The position numbers and the translations under genes were made by a program. From JAYOEY01 sp038116945 (lineage in GTDB: Bacteria; Pseudomonadota; Alphaproteobacteria; MPNO01; UBA2964): 64,000 bases of DNA. The stretch lies in NCBI GenBank assembly GCA_038116945.1, contig JAYOEY010000018.1, positions 10,037 to 74,036 on the forward strand, in the 5' to 3' direction. Positions 24,703 through 33,169 of the stretch are shown one piece after another. The notes beneath the pieces were generated by a model. That model did no database searches and had not been told where the DNA came from. It worked only from the letters and a program-made list of their open reading frames with translations. Within the stretch, counting starts at the first letter, position 1. The number at the start of each line of letters is the position of its first letter.

Positions 24703-25575
24703 ATGAAGCTTTGCCGTTTTGATGAGGATCGCCTCGGTGTCGTAATTGGCGACACGATCCACGACATCACCCCGATCCAGGACGAAATTCGCTCCAAGGC
24801 GCGTTACGACATGCGGGGGGATCCGGTGATCGCGGCGCTGCCCGAGTACCGCGCGAAAATGGAAGAGGCGGCGAAGACCGCGCCGACCAGGAATGCCTCC
24901 GAGGTATTCCTGCTGCCGCCGGTGGCGCGCCCCAGCAAGATCATGGCGGCGCCGATCAACTACGAGGCGCATATCGCCGAGATGAAGGCGCAGCCGCACG
25001 TGACCGGCGAGGATAAGGGGCCGACCCGTCCGTCCGGCATTCAGAACCAGGGCATTTTCCTGAAGTCCAACTCTGCCGTGGTGGGCGCCAGCGAAGGCGT
25101 TGCCATCCGGTTTCCCGACCGGCGCAACGACCATGAGGTCGAGTTCGTCATCGTCGTCGGCAAGCAGGGCAGCCGGGTGAAGAAGGAAGATGCGATGGAT
25201 TACATCGCCGGCTACACGCTCGGGCTCGACATGACGGTGCGCGGCGTCGAGGATCGTTCGTTCCGCAAGTCCTGCGACGGCTATGCGCCGCTCGGCCCGT
25301 ATTTCGTCACCGCCGACGAAATTCCGGATCCCAACAACGTGCCGTTCACCGTCCACCTGAACGGCAAGCTGCAGCAGGATGCGCATACCAAGGACCTGAT
25401 TTTCAATTGCCACCGGCTGATCGAGTTCGCCTCGGAGTTCTACACGATCTATCCGGGCGATATTCTGTTCACCGGTTCGCCACCCGGCGTTTCCGAGGTC
25501 CATCCGGGCGACGAAATGCATTGCGCCTGCAAGTATATCGGCGAGATGAAAGTCAAGGTTCGCGCCGCCGAGTAA
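24703..25575 (+). CDS. Fumarylacetoacetate hydrolase-family protein
   Basis: 290 residues from the ATG at 24703 (a longer in-frame start overlaps the promoter region and adds unrelated sequence). FAH-family motifs: SKIMAAPINYEAHI, FLKSNSAVVGASE, DHEVEFVIVVGK (metal-binding Glu pair) and GYTLGLDMTVRGVEDRSFRK (metal Asp), ending in LFTGSPPGVSEVHPGD. Members cleave C-C bonds of beta-diketones or hydrate and decarboxylate ring-cleavage products in a Mg2+- or Mn2+-dependent way. It faces the extradiol-like VOC gene and precedes an MDR gene by 31 bp, which supports a ring-cleavage pathway. Confidence 0.9.
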   Translation: MKLCRFDEDRLGVVIGDTIHDITPIQDEIRSKARYDMRGDPVIAALPEYRAKMEEAAKTAPTRNASEVFLLPPVARPSKIMAAPINYEAHIAEMKAQPHVTGEDKGPTRPSGIQNQGIFLKSNSAVVGASEGVAIRFPDRRNDHEVEFVIVVGKQGSRVKKEDAMDYIAGYTLGLDMTVRGVEDRSFRKSCDGYAPLGPYFVTADEIPDPNNVPFTVHLNGKLQQDAHTKDLIFNCHRLIEFASEFYTIYPGDILFTGSPPGVSEVHPGDEMHCACKYIGEMKVKVRAAE

Positions 25576-25606
25576 TCCGTACCAGCCTGTTCCGGGGAAT
25601 GCCGAG

Positions 25607-26611
25607 ATGAAGGCCGCGATCTTTCACGAATTCGGTCCGCCCGAAGTCCTGAAATACGAGGACGTGCCGGATCCGGTCCCCGGACCGGGCGAAATTGTCG
25701 TCGCGGTTCACGCGGTAACGGTGAACCGCTCGCTCGATTGCATGGTCCGGGAAGGCCATCCGAGCCAGGCGCGCCGGAACGTCAAGCCGCCCCACGTGTC
25801 AGGGGTGGACCCGGCGGGGATCGTTCATGCGGTGGGCGAAGGCGTCTCGTCGCCCAGGGTGGGCGACCGGGTCGCCTGCCTGTCGCACTGTCCGGGTGGC
25901 GGGATGCTGGGTGTTGCCTGCTGGGGCGGCTATGCCGACTACGTGAAGATTTGTGCCGATCAGGCGGTGGCGATCCCGGACAATCTCGATTTCGGGGAAG
26001 CCGCCGCGGTGCTACGGCACGGGCCGATGGCGCACAACCTTCTGTTCGATCTGGCGGAGCTGAAGGCCGGAGAGACCGTTCTGGTCATGGGCGCCGCCGG
26101 CGGGCTGGGGTCGACCGGCATCCAGATCTGCAAGGCGGCGGGCGCGCGCGTCATCTGTGCCGCGGGATCGGACGAGCGCGTCCGGGTCGGGCTCGAATTC
26201 GGCGCCGATTGCGGCGTCAATTACAATACCCGGGACCTGACCGAAGAGGCCATGAAGTTCACCGGCGGCGAAGGGGTCAATGTCGTTTTCGAGAATATTT
26301 CGAACCCCGTCACCTGGCCCAAGGCGCTGGCGTCGATGGCGATGTACGGGCGGATGGTGACGGCCGGCGCGCATGGCGGCGGCAAGGTCGAACTCGATTG
26401 CGGCATCCTTTATCACCGAAATCTGAAGATCATGGGCGGTACCGGGAACAGCGAACAGAATGTCGAGGACACCATGAAATCGGCTGCCGCCGGGACCCTG
26501 CGGGCCAGCATCCAGGCCGTGCTTCCCCTCAGCCAGGCGGCGGAAGGGCACAGAATCATGGAAAGCGGCGTCCCGCATGGTAAGATCGTGCTCGACCCGA
26601 CGCTCGGATAG
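25607..26611 (+). CDS. Medium-chain dehydrogenase/quinone oxidoreductase-like
   Basis: 334 residues. The N-terminal GroES-like domain (FGPPEVLKYEDVPDPVPGPG, GVDPAGIVHAVGEGV) is followed by a Rossmann domain with VLVMGAAGGLGSTGIQICKA. The four-Cys structural zinc site of classical alcohol dehydrogenases is not seen, and the overall pattern is closest to zinc-free quinone oxidoreductase/enoyl reductase types. NADPH-dependent reduction or oxidation of a small substrate in the cytoplasm. It sits 31 bp after the FAH gene and 9 bp before the exported rhodanese gene, so all three are likely one operon. Confidence 0.86.
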   Translation: MKAAIFHEFGPPEVLKYEDVPDPVPGPGEIVVAVHAVTVNRSLDCMVREGHPSQARRNVKPPHVSGVDPAGIVHAVGEGVSSPRVGDRVACLSHCPGGGMLGVACWGGYADYVKICADQAVAIPDNLDFGEAAAVLRHGPMAHNLLFDLAELKAGETVLVMGAAGGLGSTGIQICKAAGARVICAAGSDERVRVGLEFGADCGVNYNTRDLTEEAMKFTGGEGVNVVFENISNPVTWPKALASMAMYGRMVTAGAHGGGKVELDCGILYHRNLKIMGGTGNSEQNVEDTMKSAAAGTLRASIQAVLPLSQAAEGHRIMESGVPHGKIVLDPTLG

Positions 26612-26620
26612 GGACTGACA

Positions 26621-27064
26621 ATGCAATTTCGGTTTTCGCTTTTTGCCGTTTTCATACTACTGGCCGCATTTTCGGCGGACCGCGTTGCGGTCGCGGCGGA
26701 GGTCATTTCCGTCAAGGGCGCCTACGAACGCGCCCAGAAAAAAGAAATTGTGCTGGTCGATGTCCGCTCGATCGACGAATGGCGCGAAACGGGCATACCG
26801 CAAGGCGCCATTCCCATATCCATTCATCACCCCGGCGGCATGCAGGGATTCGTCGATACCGTACGCAAGGCTGTGGATCAGGACCTGAACAAGCCTGTCG
26901 CCCTGATCTGCCGTTACGGTGTTCGCTCCACCCGCGCCCAGTGGGCGCTTGAAGAAGCCGGCTTCAAGAAAATTCTGAACGTCCGCGAAGGGCTCAAGGG
27001 CAATGTGATCGACGGCTCGGGCTGGTTCGATGCCAAGCTGCCGATGGTGCCTTACAAGAGGTGA
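26621..27064 (+). CDS. Exported single-domain rhodanese-like protein
   Basis: 147 residues: signal peptide (hydrophobic 5-18, cleavage near VAVAAEVIS), then one rhodanese domain with VLVDVRSIDEWRETGIPQGA and the active-site loop CRYGVRSTRAQ (catalytic Cys97). The six-residue loop fits sulfurtransferases rather than Cdc25 phosphatases. Expected in the periplasm. It is the last gene of the FAH/MDR run and is nearly touching the convergent EamA gene. Role in the pathway is unclear; thiosulfate or protein persulfide handling is possible. Confidence 0.85.
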   Translation: MQFRFSLFAVFILLAAFSADRVAVAAEVISVKGAYERAQKKEIVLVDVRSIDEWRETGIPQGAIPISIHHPGGMQGFVDTVRKAVDQDLNKPVALICRYGVRSTRAQWALEEAGFKKILNVREGLKGNVIDGSGWFDAKLPMVPYKR

Positions 27065-27067
27065 CGG

Positions 27068-27982
27068 TTACCGGCGGTTCTGCGCCAGCGTGACCAGCGC
27101 GATGCCTCCAAGGATCAGCACCACCCCGCCGCCCAGAGTGGGCGTCAGCGCCTCTCCCTGAAACAGCACGCTGATTGTCAGTGCGACGACCGGACCGCCG
27201 AGCAGTCCGACGGACGCCGTTACCGCGCCGAGGTGCTGGATCGTGCTGGCGACAGACCACATTGCGATCGCCGTTCCGATAATTCCGCCATAGCCGACCA
27301 GCGCGAACATCGGCGCGACAGCGCTCCAGTCGCTCCTCGGTTCGAGGAAGGCGGCGAAGGGCAGGGAAATGGCGGTCGCCACCAGCAACTGCCACGGGCC
27401 GAGCTGCAGCGGCGTCAGCCGCCATTTATGGCCGCGCATCTGCAGGATGGCGACCGACCATGACATCGCGGCCAGCAGGCACATCCCGTTGCCGAGCAGC
27501 GTATCCGGATCAGACCAGTCGAACCCCGCCGGATTGAAAAGCACGACCAGACCGCTGAGTCCGAGCGCCAGACCGGCGGCGCGAAGCGCGGTCATCCGTT
27601 CGCCGAGGAAAATTACCGCGACCGGCGCGACAAACAGCGGCGTGAGATAGCCCAGCAGCGCACCGCGCCCCGCCGGCACGAACTGAACCGCGTAATGCAC
27701 CAGCGACACGTAGAGCCCCATCATGCAGATGCCGACGCTGAGGATCGCCGGCAGATCCTGGCGGTTCGGCATTTTCAGCCGCCCGGTTGCGGCGAGAATG
27801 ACGAACAGGACGACGGCGCCGATGAACACGCGGGTCGCTGCGAACCATAGCGGCGGCAGGTACTCGACCCCCGCGCGCATGACCGGCCATAGCCCGCCAT
27901 AGGAGAAGACGGCGAGCGCGAGGAACGCGAACCCGGCGGCGTTGCGGCCTTTGGCCGGTGCGGAAGAGGTTGAGACTGTCAT
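27068..27982 (-). CDS. EamA/DMT-superfamily transporter
   Basis: 304 residues with about ten predicted membrane helices in two EamA repeats. Recognisable repeat-end segments are VGICMMGLYVSLVHYAVQFV and RAAGLALGLSGLVVLFNPAG, and the C-terminal half reads STIQHLGAVTASVGLLGGPV. It lies between the exported rhodanese (convergent) and the DUF1330 pair (divergent). It differs clearly from the EamA protein at 22689. Inner-membrane exporter of an unknown metabolite. Confidence 0.87.
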   Translation of the reverse strand: MTVSTSSAPAKGRNAAGFAFLALAVFSYGGLWPVMRAGVEYLPPLWFAATRVFIGAVVLFVILAATGRLKMPNRQDLPAILSVGICMMGLYVSLVHYAVQFVPAGRGALLGYLTPLFVAPVAVIFLGERMTALRAAGLALGLSGLVVLFNPAGFDWSDPDTLLGNGMCLLAAMSWSVAILQMRGHKWRLTPLQLGPWQLLVATAISLPFAAFLEPRSDWSAVAPMFALVGYGGIIGTAIAMWSVASTIQHLGAVTASVGLLGGPVVALTISVLFQGEALTPTLGGGVVLILGGIALVTLAQNRR

Positions 27983-28052
27983 GGATGTACGCGCGGATGA
28001 ATCTGCGGCACCATGCCTGCGAACAGATCGCCTGACAACAGGGAGAACCGAA

Positions 28053-28343
28053 ATGGCAGCCTATTTCATCGTCGATCAGCTAGAGGTAACCGATCCCGAA
28101 ACCATGAAGACCTATGCGGCGGGCGTTGCCGACACCGTGAAACAGTACAACGGAAAGATGATTGTCCGCGGCGGCGATTTTGAGGTGCGCGAGGGCGACT
28201 GGCAGCCGAGGCGCATCATCGTACTCGAATTCCCCGACATGGATACGCTCAAGGGCTGGTATGACGGGCCGGAATATGCCGGTCTCAAGGCGATGCGGCT
28301 TTCGAGCTCGCGGTCCAACGCCGTGATGGTCGAAGGGGTCTGA
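28053..28343 (+). CDS. DUF1330-family protein, first of a tandem pair
   Basis: 96 residues from the ATG at 28053, preceded by AGGGAGA. The small ferredoxin-like (dimeric alpha-beta barrel) pattern is clear: MAAYFIVDQLEVTDPETMKT, GGDFEVREGDWQPRRIIVLE and WYDGPEYAGLKAMRLSSS. DUF1330 proteins are cytoplasmic dimers with no settled reaction. The next gene, 4 bp away, encodes a related copy. Confidence 0.85.
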   Translation: MAAYFIVDQLEVTDPETMKTYAAGVADTVKQYNGKMIVRGGDFEVREGDWQPRRIIVLEFPDMDTLKGWYDGPEYAGLKAMRLSSSRSNAVMVEGV

Positions 28344-28347
28344 CGCC

Positions 28348-28644
28348 ATGGTTTCCTGGTACATCACCCATCGTGTGACTCTCACAGGCGATCCGGCGGT
28401 GATGGCGGAATATTCGTCGAAGGTGAACGCGACCATCGAAGCCTACGGGGGCCGCAAGATCGTGCGTACCGACGATATCGCCATCATTGAAGGCGACTGG
28501 AACCCCGACCGGATGACAATCATCGAGTTTCCGGACCGGGCAGCGGCGATGGCCTGGTACAACTCTCCCGAATACGCGCCGCTAAGGGCGATGCGTCACG
28601 GCGTATCGACCGCCAACGCCATCATTGTCGACAGTATGGAGTAA
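28348..28644 (+). CDS. DUF1330-family protein, second of a tandem pair
   Basis: 98 residues with the same layout as its upstream neighbour: IEGDWNPDRMTIIEFPDRAA followed by MAWYNSPEYAPLRAMRHGVS. The pair probably arose by duplication and diverged; the two may form a heterodimer. It ends 9 bp before the convergent molybdoenzyme operon. Function unknown. Confidence 0.85.
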   Translation: MVSWYITHRVTLTGDPAVMAEYSSKVNATIEAYGGRKIVRTDDIAIIEGDWNPDRMTIIEFPDRAAAMAWYNSPEYAPLRAMRHGVSTANAIIVDSME

Positions 28645-28653
28645 GGGCGGGGT

Positions 28654-30972
28654 TTACGCCGAGGCACGGACCGGCGGATCGAAAATTTCGACCGGCGGGG
28701 CGTCCGCCGTCCATTTCTCGATCTCGACCAGCGCTGTCTGGGCGCTCGGACCCTGTGCGAGCTTCGATGTGCCCTTGTCGAGCGTCAGCATGTTGACGTT
28801 GCCATGGCGGTCGAGCGTTCCCGCCTTGCCCGGCTCTGACGGATCGTACCACGCACCTGTCTGAATCTGGGCGACCCCCGGCATGATGTCGTCGGTCACC
28901 ATCGCGCCGGCAAGACATTCGCCGCGGGCGTTGAAGACGCGGACGATGTCGCCATGCGCGATGCCGCGCGCGGCCGCATCCTGGCTGTTGATCCAGACCG
29001 GTTCGCGGCCGGCGATCTTGTGTTCCCGGCTGACCCGCCCGGGGTCGAGCTGAGCATGGAGGCGCTGTTCCGGCTGTCCCGAAACGATATGCAGCGGGTA
29101 GTTGCGGGCGGCTTCCGCGCCGAGCCATTCGGCGGGCGCCATCCAGACAGGGTGGCCGGGACAGTCGTCGTAGCCGAACCCGCTGACCGTTTCGGAAAAG
29201 ATCTCGATTTTGCCGGAGGGCGTCATCAGAGGGTGGGCCGCAGGGTCGGTGCGGAAATCCTCGAACAGGATAAAGGGCTTCCTGTTCGGTTCCTGCCGGA
29301 CATGGCCGGTCTGCCAGAACTCTTCGAAATCGGGGCGTTCGATGCCATGGCGCGCAGCCTGCTGTCGCGAGACGTCGTAGATATGGCGCAGCCAGCCCAT
29401 CTCGTCCCGGCCCTCGGTGAAGTCTTCGCGGATGTCGAACCGTTCGGCGAGATCGGCGAAAATGTCGAAATCGTTGCGCGCGCCGCCGACCGGCTCAATC
29501 GCCTTGTGCATCGCGAGAATGTAGGAATCGCTGCCGCCGGCGATGTCGTTGCGTTCCAGCGACGTGGTGGCGGGCAGCACGATATCGGCGTGGCGCGCCG
29601 TGGCTGTCCACCAGATTTCCTGAACGATCACCGTGTCGGGCCGTCGCCAGCCTTCGAGCAGCCGGTTGATGTCCTGATGGTGGTGGAACGGATTTCCACC
29701 GCACCAGTAGATCAGTTTCGTGTCGGGGAAGGTGATTTTCTGCCCGTTGTAGTCGATGGTTTCGCCCGGGTTGAGCAGCATGTCGACGATCCGCGCAACC
29801 GGGATGATCCGGCGCAGCCTGTTGGCGCCGAGCGGCATCGACGGGCCGGCCGAGTTGTTGGCGTTTCCCATGCGCGACATCGAGCCGTAGCCGAGCGCGA
29901 CGCCGCCGCCGGGAAGGCCCATCTGCCCCAGCATCGCGCCGAGCACGATCGCCATCCAGAAAGGCTGCTCGCCGTGATCGCCGCGCTGCAGCGACCATGT
30001 GGCGTTGATCATGGTGCGGTGCGCCGCCATGCGCCGAGCGAGATCGCGGATGGTATCGCCATCGAGCCCGGTGATCGTCGCCGCCCAGTCCGCGTCCTTC
30101 GCCTGACCGTCCGTTTCGCCCATCAGGTAAGGCAGAAAACGGTCGAAACCGGTGCTGTATTTCGCGAGGAACGTCTCGTCGTGCAGCCCTTCAACGACCA
30201 GCGTGTGGGCGAGCCCCATCATCAGGGCGGTGTCGCTGCCGGGGCGCGGATGCAGCCACTCGACGTTTAGCCCGCCCGGCCCGTCGGCCTTCACCGGGCC
30301 GATGCAGACGAATTTCAGCTTCGACTCGCGAATTTTGTCGAGCCACGCCAGCGACGGATGATCGCCGGTGCCGCCCGGATTGACCTGAAGGTTCTTGAGC
30401 GGCAACCCGCCGAAACCGACGAAAAGCTCGCAGGCCTCCGCCAGGCTTCCCCATTCGGTGACGGGGCCGGTGACCAGACGGCTGTCGCCGACCACGTGCG
30501 GCACCATCGTGCTGCCGGCGTGCGACGAATAGGTGCCTTCATGCACCACCGCGCCGCCGAGCATGTTCATGAAGCGCTGCAGTTGCGATTTTCCGTGATG
30601 GAACCTGCCCGCGCTGGCCCAGCCATAGGAGCCGGCATAGATCGCCTCGTTGCCGTACGTGTCGCGTACGCGCCTGATCTCGCCGGCGACAAGGTCGAGC
30701 GCCTTGTCCCAGTCGACCGGCACGAACTCGTCGTCGCCGCGCCCGGCGCTGTCGGCGGCAGGCCCGTTTTCGAGATAGGCCCGGCGTACATAGGGCCGGT
30801 CGATGCGGAGATCCGAATGGATCGATTCCGGCATCGATTTCAGTAGCGGCGACGGGTTAGCGTCCTGCTCGAACGGGCGGATGTCGGTGACGCGCCCGTT
30901 TTCGACCAGCGCCTCGAAAGCGCCCCAGTGCGCTGCGTTCCTGACCCAGTTTCCGCCGCTGTCGCCATCCAT
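28654..30972 (-). CDS. Molybdopterin oxidoreductase of the DMSO reductase/BisC group
   Basis: 772 residues from the ATG at 30970-30972 with GGAG nine bases before it (a TTG 16 codons upstream is an alternative). The N-terminus has no Cys cluster, so no [4Fe-4S], and no Tat signal. The molybdenum-binding region AGSYGWASAGRFHHGKSQLQ resembles the Ser-ligated DMSO/biotin-sulfoxide reductase subfamily. Later motifs are YWCGGNPFHHHQDINRL and the C-terminal cofactor domain with HIVSGQPEQRLHAQLD. It should be a cytoplasmic bis-MGD reductase of an S- or N-oxide, or a related reaction. It is the last gene after a [2Fe-2S] protein and a flavoprotein. Confidence 0.88.
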   Translation of the reverse strand: MDGDSGGNWVRNAAHWGAFEALVENGRVTDIRPFEQDANPSPLLKSMPESIHSDLRIDRPYVRRAYLENGPAADSAGRGDDEFVPVDWDKALDLVAGEIRRVRDTYGNEAIYAGSYGWASAGRFHHGKSQLQRFMNMLGGAVVHEGTYSSHAGSTMVPHVVGDSRLVTGPVTEWGSLAEACELFVGFGGLPLKNLQVNPGGTGDHPSLAWLDKIRESKLKFVCIGPVKADGPGGLNVEWLHPRPGSDTALMMGLAHTLVVEGLHDETFLAKYSTGFDRFLPYLMGETDGQAKDADWAATITGLDGDTIRDLARRMAAHRTMINATWSLQRGDHGEQPFWMAIVLGAMLGQMGLPGGGVALGYGSMSRMGNANNSAGPSMPLGANRLRRIIPVARIVDMLLNPGETIDYNGQKITFPDTKLIYWCGGNPFHHHQDINRLLEGWRRPDTVIVQEIWWTATARHADIVLPATTSLERNDIAGGSDSYILAMHKAIEPVGGARNDFDIFADLAERFDIREDFTEGRDEMGWLRHIYDVSRQQAARHGIERPDFEEFWQTGHVRQEPNRKPFILFEDFRTDPAAHPLMTPSGKIEIFSETVSGFGYDDCPGHPVWMAPAEWLGAEAARNYPLHIVSGQPEQRLHAQLDPGRVSREHKIAGREPVWINSQDAAARGIAHGDIVRVFNARGECLAGAMVTDDIMPGVAQIQTGAWYDPSEPGKAGTLDRHGNVNMLTLDKGTSKLAQGPSAQTALVEIEKWTADAPPVEIFDPPVRASA

Positions 30973-31050
30973 TGCCCGTCGCTCCAATCGAAAATCCGTT
31001 TGTCCCTCAGGGTGGCTCAAATCGTAAATTTCGGAAAGGAAAAACGGCGA

Positions 31051-31362
31051 TCACTCGAGTTCGAACACCAGATCCTTGAGAACGCGCCGGTTGGGCGGCG
31101 GGGCGATCCGCATCCCGTCTTCGGCGACGCACATGCAGGCAAGGCGGCGCTTGCCGTCGATCATCATGGAACACAGCCCGCAGACGCCCCGGCGGCAGTC
31201 GCAGTTGCGGAACGAGAGCGTGCCGTCGACATTCCTGTGGACCCGGCGGATCGCCTGCAGGACCGAAATCGTACCGTCGATTTCCAGCTCGAATGCCTGA
31301 TCGTGGGGCGCTGCGTCCCCGGGCGGCGTGTAGCGTTCGATGGTAAGGCGGAGCGTCGTCAT
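31051..31362 (-). CDS. Single-domain [2Fe-2S] protein, SdhB/FrdB N-terminal domain type
   Basis: 103 residues starting at the ATG 31360-31362. It matches only the N-terminal plant-ferredoxin-like domain of succinate dehydrogenase/fumarate reductase iron-sulfur subunits: VLQAIRRVHRNVDGTLSFRN, then Cys56, Cys61, Cys64 and Cys76 in CDCRRGVCGLC...RRLACMC. The C-terminal [4Fe-4S]/[3Fe-4S] half of SdhB is absent. The start is 1 bp from the stop of the flavoprotein gene, and the Mo enzyme begins 78 bp after it. It would carry electrons between the flavoprotein and the molybdoenzyme or another partner. Confidence 0.85.
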   Translation of the reverse strand: MTTLRLTIERYTPPGDAAPHDQAFELEIDGTISVLQAIRRVHRNVDGTLSFRNCDCRRGVCGLCSMMIDGKRRLACMCVAEDGMRIAPPPNRRVLKDLVFELE

Positions 31363-31363
31363 G

Positions 31364-33064
31364 TCAGGCAGCGCCCGCCAGGTCCGCGGCAACCGGAACC
31401 GTATCGAATACGGTTTCGCCGTTCCTTCGGCTGATCCGCGTATTGCGCAGCCACTCGCCGTCATCGGTATCAGGATAGTCTTCGCGGTAATGCGCGCCCC
31501 GGCTTTCGGTGCGCTTTCTGGCCGCCGAGGCGATCAGCCCCGCGAGCGGCGCCATGGCGGCGACCTCCAGCATTTCGATCCAGTCGTAATTGGCGACGCG
31601 TTCTGCTGTCGCCGGCGCCATCGTGGGCAGATCGCGTTCGGACAGCTTTTCCAGTGTCGAAACGGCCGTGGCGAGTCCTTCCTCGTTCCGGACCACGCCG
31701 ACGTAGTCGTTCATGGTTTTCTGGATATCGGCCTTGATCGCGGACGGGCGGCGACCTTGCGTGTCGCGTGCCAGAAGGGACAGGACGCGCTGCGCCTCCG
31801 CTTCCATCTCGCCCTTGTCGATGTCGGCAGCGCCCCGGTTCGCCGCCGCGGCCGCATTCCGCCCGGCACGCTTGCCGAACACCAGGATTTCGGTCAGGGA
31901 ATTGCCCCCGACGCGCGCCGCGCCGTGCGCGCCGCCAGAGCATTCGCCGACCGCGAACAGGCCGGGCAGGGTGCTTTCGGCGTTGGCGTCGATGCGGATG
32001 CCGCCGCACATGTAATGCGCCGCGACTCCGACTTCGAACGGTTTCGACACGTCCATGCCGAACGACTGCAGGTACTTGGTCTGGGAGGGCAGAGTGTCCT
32101 GCAGGACTTCCAGCGGCACCGAGCCCGGATCGAACCAGACACCGCCATGGGGCGTGCCGCGGCCGGCGCGGACTTCGCCGAAGATGGCGCGGGCGTATAT
32201 GTGCCGCGCCGGATTGTCGCTGCCTTCCGGGTCGTAATTGGCGAGAAAGGGCTCGCCCTCGTCGTTGAACGGGCCGCGCGCGCCCTTTGGCAGCAAATAC
32301 TGAAAGGTGAACAGCATGCCGCGTACCGCTTCCGGGTGCAGCATGGCGTGGCCCAGCATCAGGATGAATTCGAGATCGACCAGCTCCGCCCCGGCGTCGA
32401 GCGCCAGCATCAGCCCGTCGCCGGTCGAATCAGGCGTGTTGCTGTTGACCGGGAACAGCTCGCCCGCACCGCCGGTTGCCATGATGACCGCGCCGGCGCG
32501 GATGGCGAGCGTCTCGCCGGTGCGGAAATCGATGGCGACGGCGCCGGCGATGCGGCCCGACGCGACCAGCAGCTTCGTCACGTAGATTTCGTGAAGCTGT
32601 TCGATACCGCGGTTCTTCACCTGCTTTCTGAGCGCCTGCATGATCGGCGTGCCGAGCGAGTCGCCCTTCTTGATCGAGCGCGCGTAGGTCTGCGACGAAT
32701 CGAGCTTGCGCTGGATCAGCACGCCGTTTTCGTCCCGGTCGAAGCGGACGCCGAACGATTCCATGTCCTCGACCGCCTCGACCGCTTCGCCGGTATAGGT
32801 CCGCACCAGCGCAGGGTCGGCCAGCCCGTAGCCGCCCTTCATCGAATCGTGGAAATGCACCTCTGCGCTGTCGCGCGGATCGGCAATGCCGAACGCTGCC
32901 TGAAAGCCCGTGACGGCGGTCTGGGTCAGCCCGCTCTTGCCGACGATGCCCTTGGAAACGACGGTAACCCGCGCGCCCGCGTCATGCGCGGCGATGGCGG
33001 CGCGCAGCCCGCCGCCGCCGCCTCCGACGATCAGGACGTCGGTTTCGATTGTCCGGTCGATCAC
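31364..33064 (-). CDS. Flavoprotein of the fumarate reductase/succinate dehydrogenase family
   Basis: 566 residues from a GTG start. The FAD site DVLIVGGGGGGLRAAIAAHD is at the N-terminus, with GAVIMATGGAGELFPVNSN in the middle and AHYMCGGIRIDANAESTLPG, LFAVGECSGGAHGAARVGGN later, the FrdA/SdhA/aspartate-oxidase pattern. The segment after the FAD site (GKSGLTQTAV) has no His where SdhA binds FAD covalently, so the flavin is likely non-covalent. C-terminal ESRGAHYREDYPDTDDGEWL is typical for soluble members. It is the first gene of the FAD/[2Fe-2S]/Mo operon. Substrate unknown. Confidence 0.9.
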   Translation of the reverse strand: MIDRTIETDVLIVGGGGGGLRAAIAAHDAGARVTVVSKGIVGKSGLTQTAVTGFQAAFGIADPRDSAEVHFHDSMKGGYGLADPALVRTYTGEAVEAVEDMESFGVRFDRDENGVLIQRKLDSSQTYARSIKKGDSLGTPIMQALRKQVKNRGIEQLHEIYVTKLLVASGRIAGAVAIDFRTGETLAIRAGAVIMATGGAGELFPVNSNTPDSTGDGLMLALDAGAELVDLEFILMLGHAMLHPEAVRGMLFTFQYLLPKGARGPFNDEGEPFLANYDPEGSDNPARHIYARAIFGEVRAGRGTPHGGVWFDPGSVPLEVLQDTLPSQTKYLQSFGMDVSKPFEVGVAAHYMCGGIRIDANAESTLPGLFAVGECSGGAHGAARVGGNSLTEILVFGKRAGRNAAAAANRGAADIDKGEMEAEAQRVLSLLARDTQGRRPSAIKADIQKTMNDYVGVVRNEEGLATAVSTLEKLSERDLPTMAPATAERVANYDWIEMLEVAAMAPLAGLIASAARKRTESRGAHYREDYPDTDDGEWLRNTRISRRNGETVFDTVPVAADLAGAA

Positions 33065-33169
33065 GATTTCGAGTCCGCCAATGGCTAATTGTCAAAACTG
33101 CAGGGAACCCTATGATACTGGCAGAAACCGGCAGGGATAGTGCCCCGCTGCAGATTCAGGAGCATCGAC

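Noticed and set aside
31340..33088. A 582-residue plus-strand frame opposite the flavoprotein gene
   Set aside because: Shadow of the FAD protein gene; no ribosome site or family features.
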